Below are positions 5,746 to 5,980 of a stretch of 5,980 nt of DNA, in pieces. Numbering within the stretch: the first letter of the stretch is position 1; each line of letters opens with the position of its first letter. The translations under genes were made by a program, and so were the position numbers. The stretch is from Nitrososphaerales archaeon TH1177 (GTDB lineage Archaea > Thermoproteota > Nitrososphaeria > Nitrososphaerales > Nitrososphaeraceae): assembly GCA_014523515.1 (NCBI GenBank), contig JAATVJ010000109.1, positions 1 to 5,980 on the forward strand, written 5' to 3'. The notes beneath the pieces were generated by a model that saw nothing but the letters and a program-made list of their open reading frames with translations, was not told the origin of the DNA and made no database searches.

Positions 5746-5812
5746 GGGATATTTCAATACTATTAAAAATTCTAATTATCAAACTGGATGTCGCAATAGT
5801 ATGGGATATTTC
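5746..5812. repeat. 10-bp direct repeats flanking an 8-bp inverted repeat
   Basis: GGGATATTTC occurs at 5746-5755 and again at 5803-5812. Between the two copies, ATACTATT (5757-5764) and AATAGTAT (5795-5802) form a perfect 8-bp inverted repeat with 30 nt between the arms. The arrangement of direct repeats outside and inverted repeats inside is that of a minute insertion with target duplication, although 47 bp is very short for one. CTATTA also follows both direct copies, so a diverged tandem duplication is an alternative. Confidence 0.35.
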
Positions 5813-5980
5813 CTATTATTTTAATATCTATATCTTTTTAAAATCTATCAATATTTTTAGATTGTTCTGTATTAAAATTGATTAATTGCTTTTGGGGTAT
5901 AAGCCGTTTCATGAATTAAGTTTGGGAGGAAAAACTGTATCTTGTAGCTCTATTGAAAAGCAAAAGAGCATAGGTATCTA

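Larger units (their letters stand above)
5608..5980. other. Gene-poor region at the window end
   Basis: No convincing gene was found in these 373 bp. The longest ATG-initiated frame noted on the + strand is 32 codons (5726-5824), encoding a small protein with two Gly-Tyr-Phe units and two cysteines; its coding status is doubtful. Short hairpins and repeats occur at 5641-5658, 5715-5729 and 5746-5812, and the 12-mer TCTATATCTTTT appears twice (5686-5697 and 5827-5838). A GGGAGGA at 5924-5930 looks like a Shine-Dalgarno site but has no usable start codon after it. Confidence 0.6.

Noticed and set aside
5924..5980. Start of a new gene after GGGAGGA
   Set aside because: The Shine-Dalgarno-like site has no ATG or GTG at a suitable distance; the TTG at 5942 meets a stop at once. 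A frame from TTG at 5922 is open to the end but overlaps the site itself.
1..5980. CRISPR array, tRNA/rRNA, insertion sequence, toxin-antitoxin or defence genes
   Set aside because: No regularly spaced repeats, no tRNA-like cloverleaf sequence, no transposase or nuclease motifs were seen on either strand.

Overview
The window reads as chromosomal DNA of an AT-rich archaeon, most likely a Nitrososphaerota (Thaumarchaeota) member. The reasons are an archaeal/vacuolar-type (A/V) ATPase cluster in the order A-B-D, a class-typical archaeal PyrI, several genes that appear to be leaderless behind TATA-like boxes, and low GC throughout. The roughly 1.4 kb of gene-poor sequence in 6 kb fits a soil or sediment lineage better than the compact marine ones. 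The lineage assignment is inference from style and protein resemblance, not from a search.

Region 1 (1-3339) is a tightly packed operon on the + strand. It holds the 3' part of atpA, cut by the window edge inside its Walker A motif; atpB, with a TTG start overlapping atpA by 8 bp; atpD; and, 2 bp later, a 62-codon gene for a small coiled-coil protein that may be a stalk component. A and B form the catalytic hexamer and D is the central rotor shaft. The other stalk and membrane subunits (C, E, F, I) are not in the window.

Region 2 (3340-4340) is about 1 kb of very AT-rich DNA with no intact gene. Its one coding-like island, at 3686-3910, is a reading frame with no usable start codon. A single-base frameshift in an A-run would join it to an upstream ATG, so it looks like a decayed or frameshifted small gene. 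An imperfect inverted repeat lies at 4023-4103.

Region 3 (4341-4649) is atpK, the membrane rotor proteolipid. It has a signal-peptide-like leader and a conserved transmembrane glutamate, and it probably has its own promoter. ATP synthesis or hydrolysis by A/B would be coupled through D to ion movement through the K ring.

Region 4 (4720-5184, minus strand) is pyrI, the regulatory chain of aspartate carbamoyltransferase, convergent with atpK and with no pyrB beside it. It shares a 108-bp divergent promoter region with a 104-codon gene (5293-5607, +) of unknown function that carries a cysteine cluster. The last 373 bp hold no convincing gene, only short repeats, including a direct/inverted repeat composite at 5746-5812. 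No CRISPR array, tRNA, rRNA, transposase or defence system was seen.
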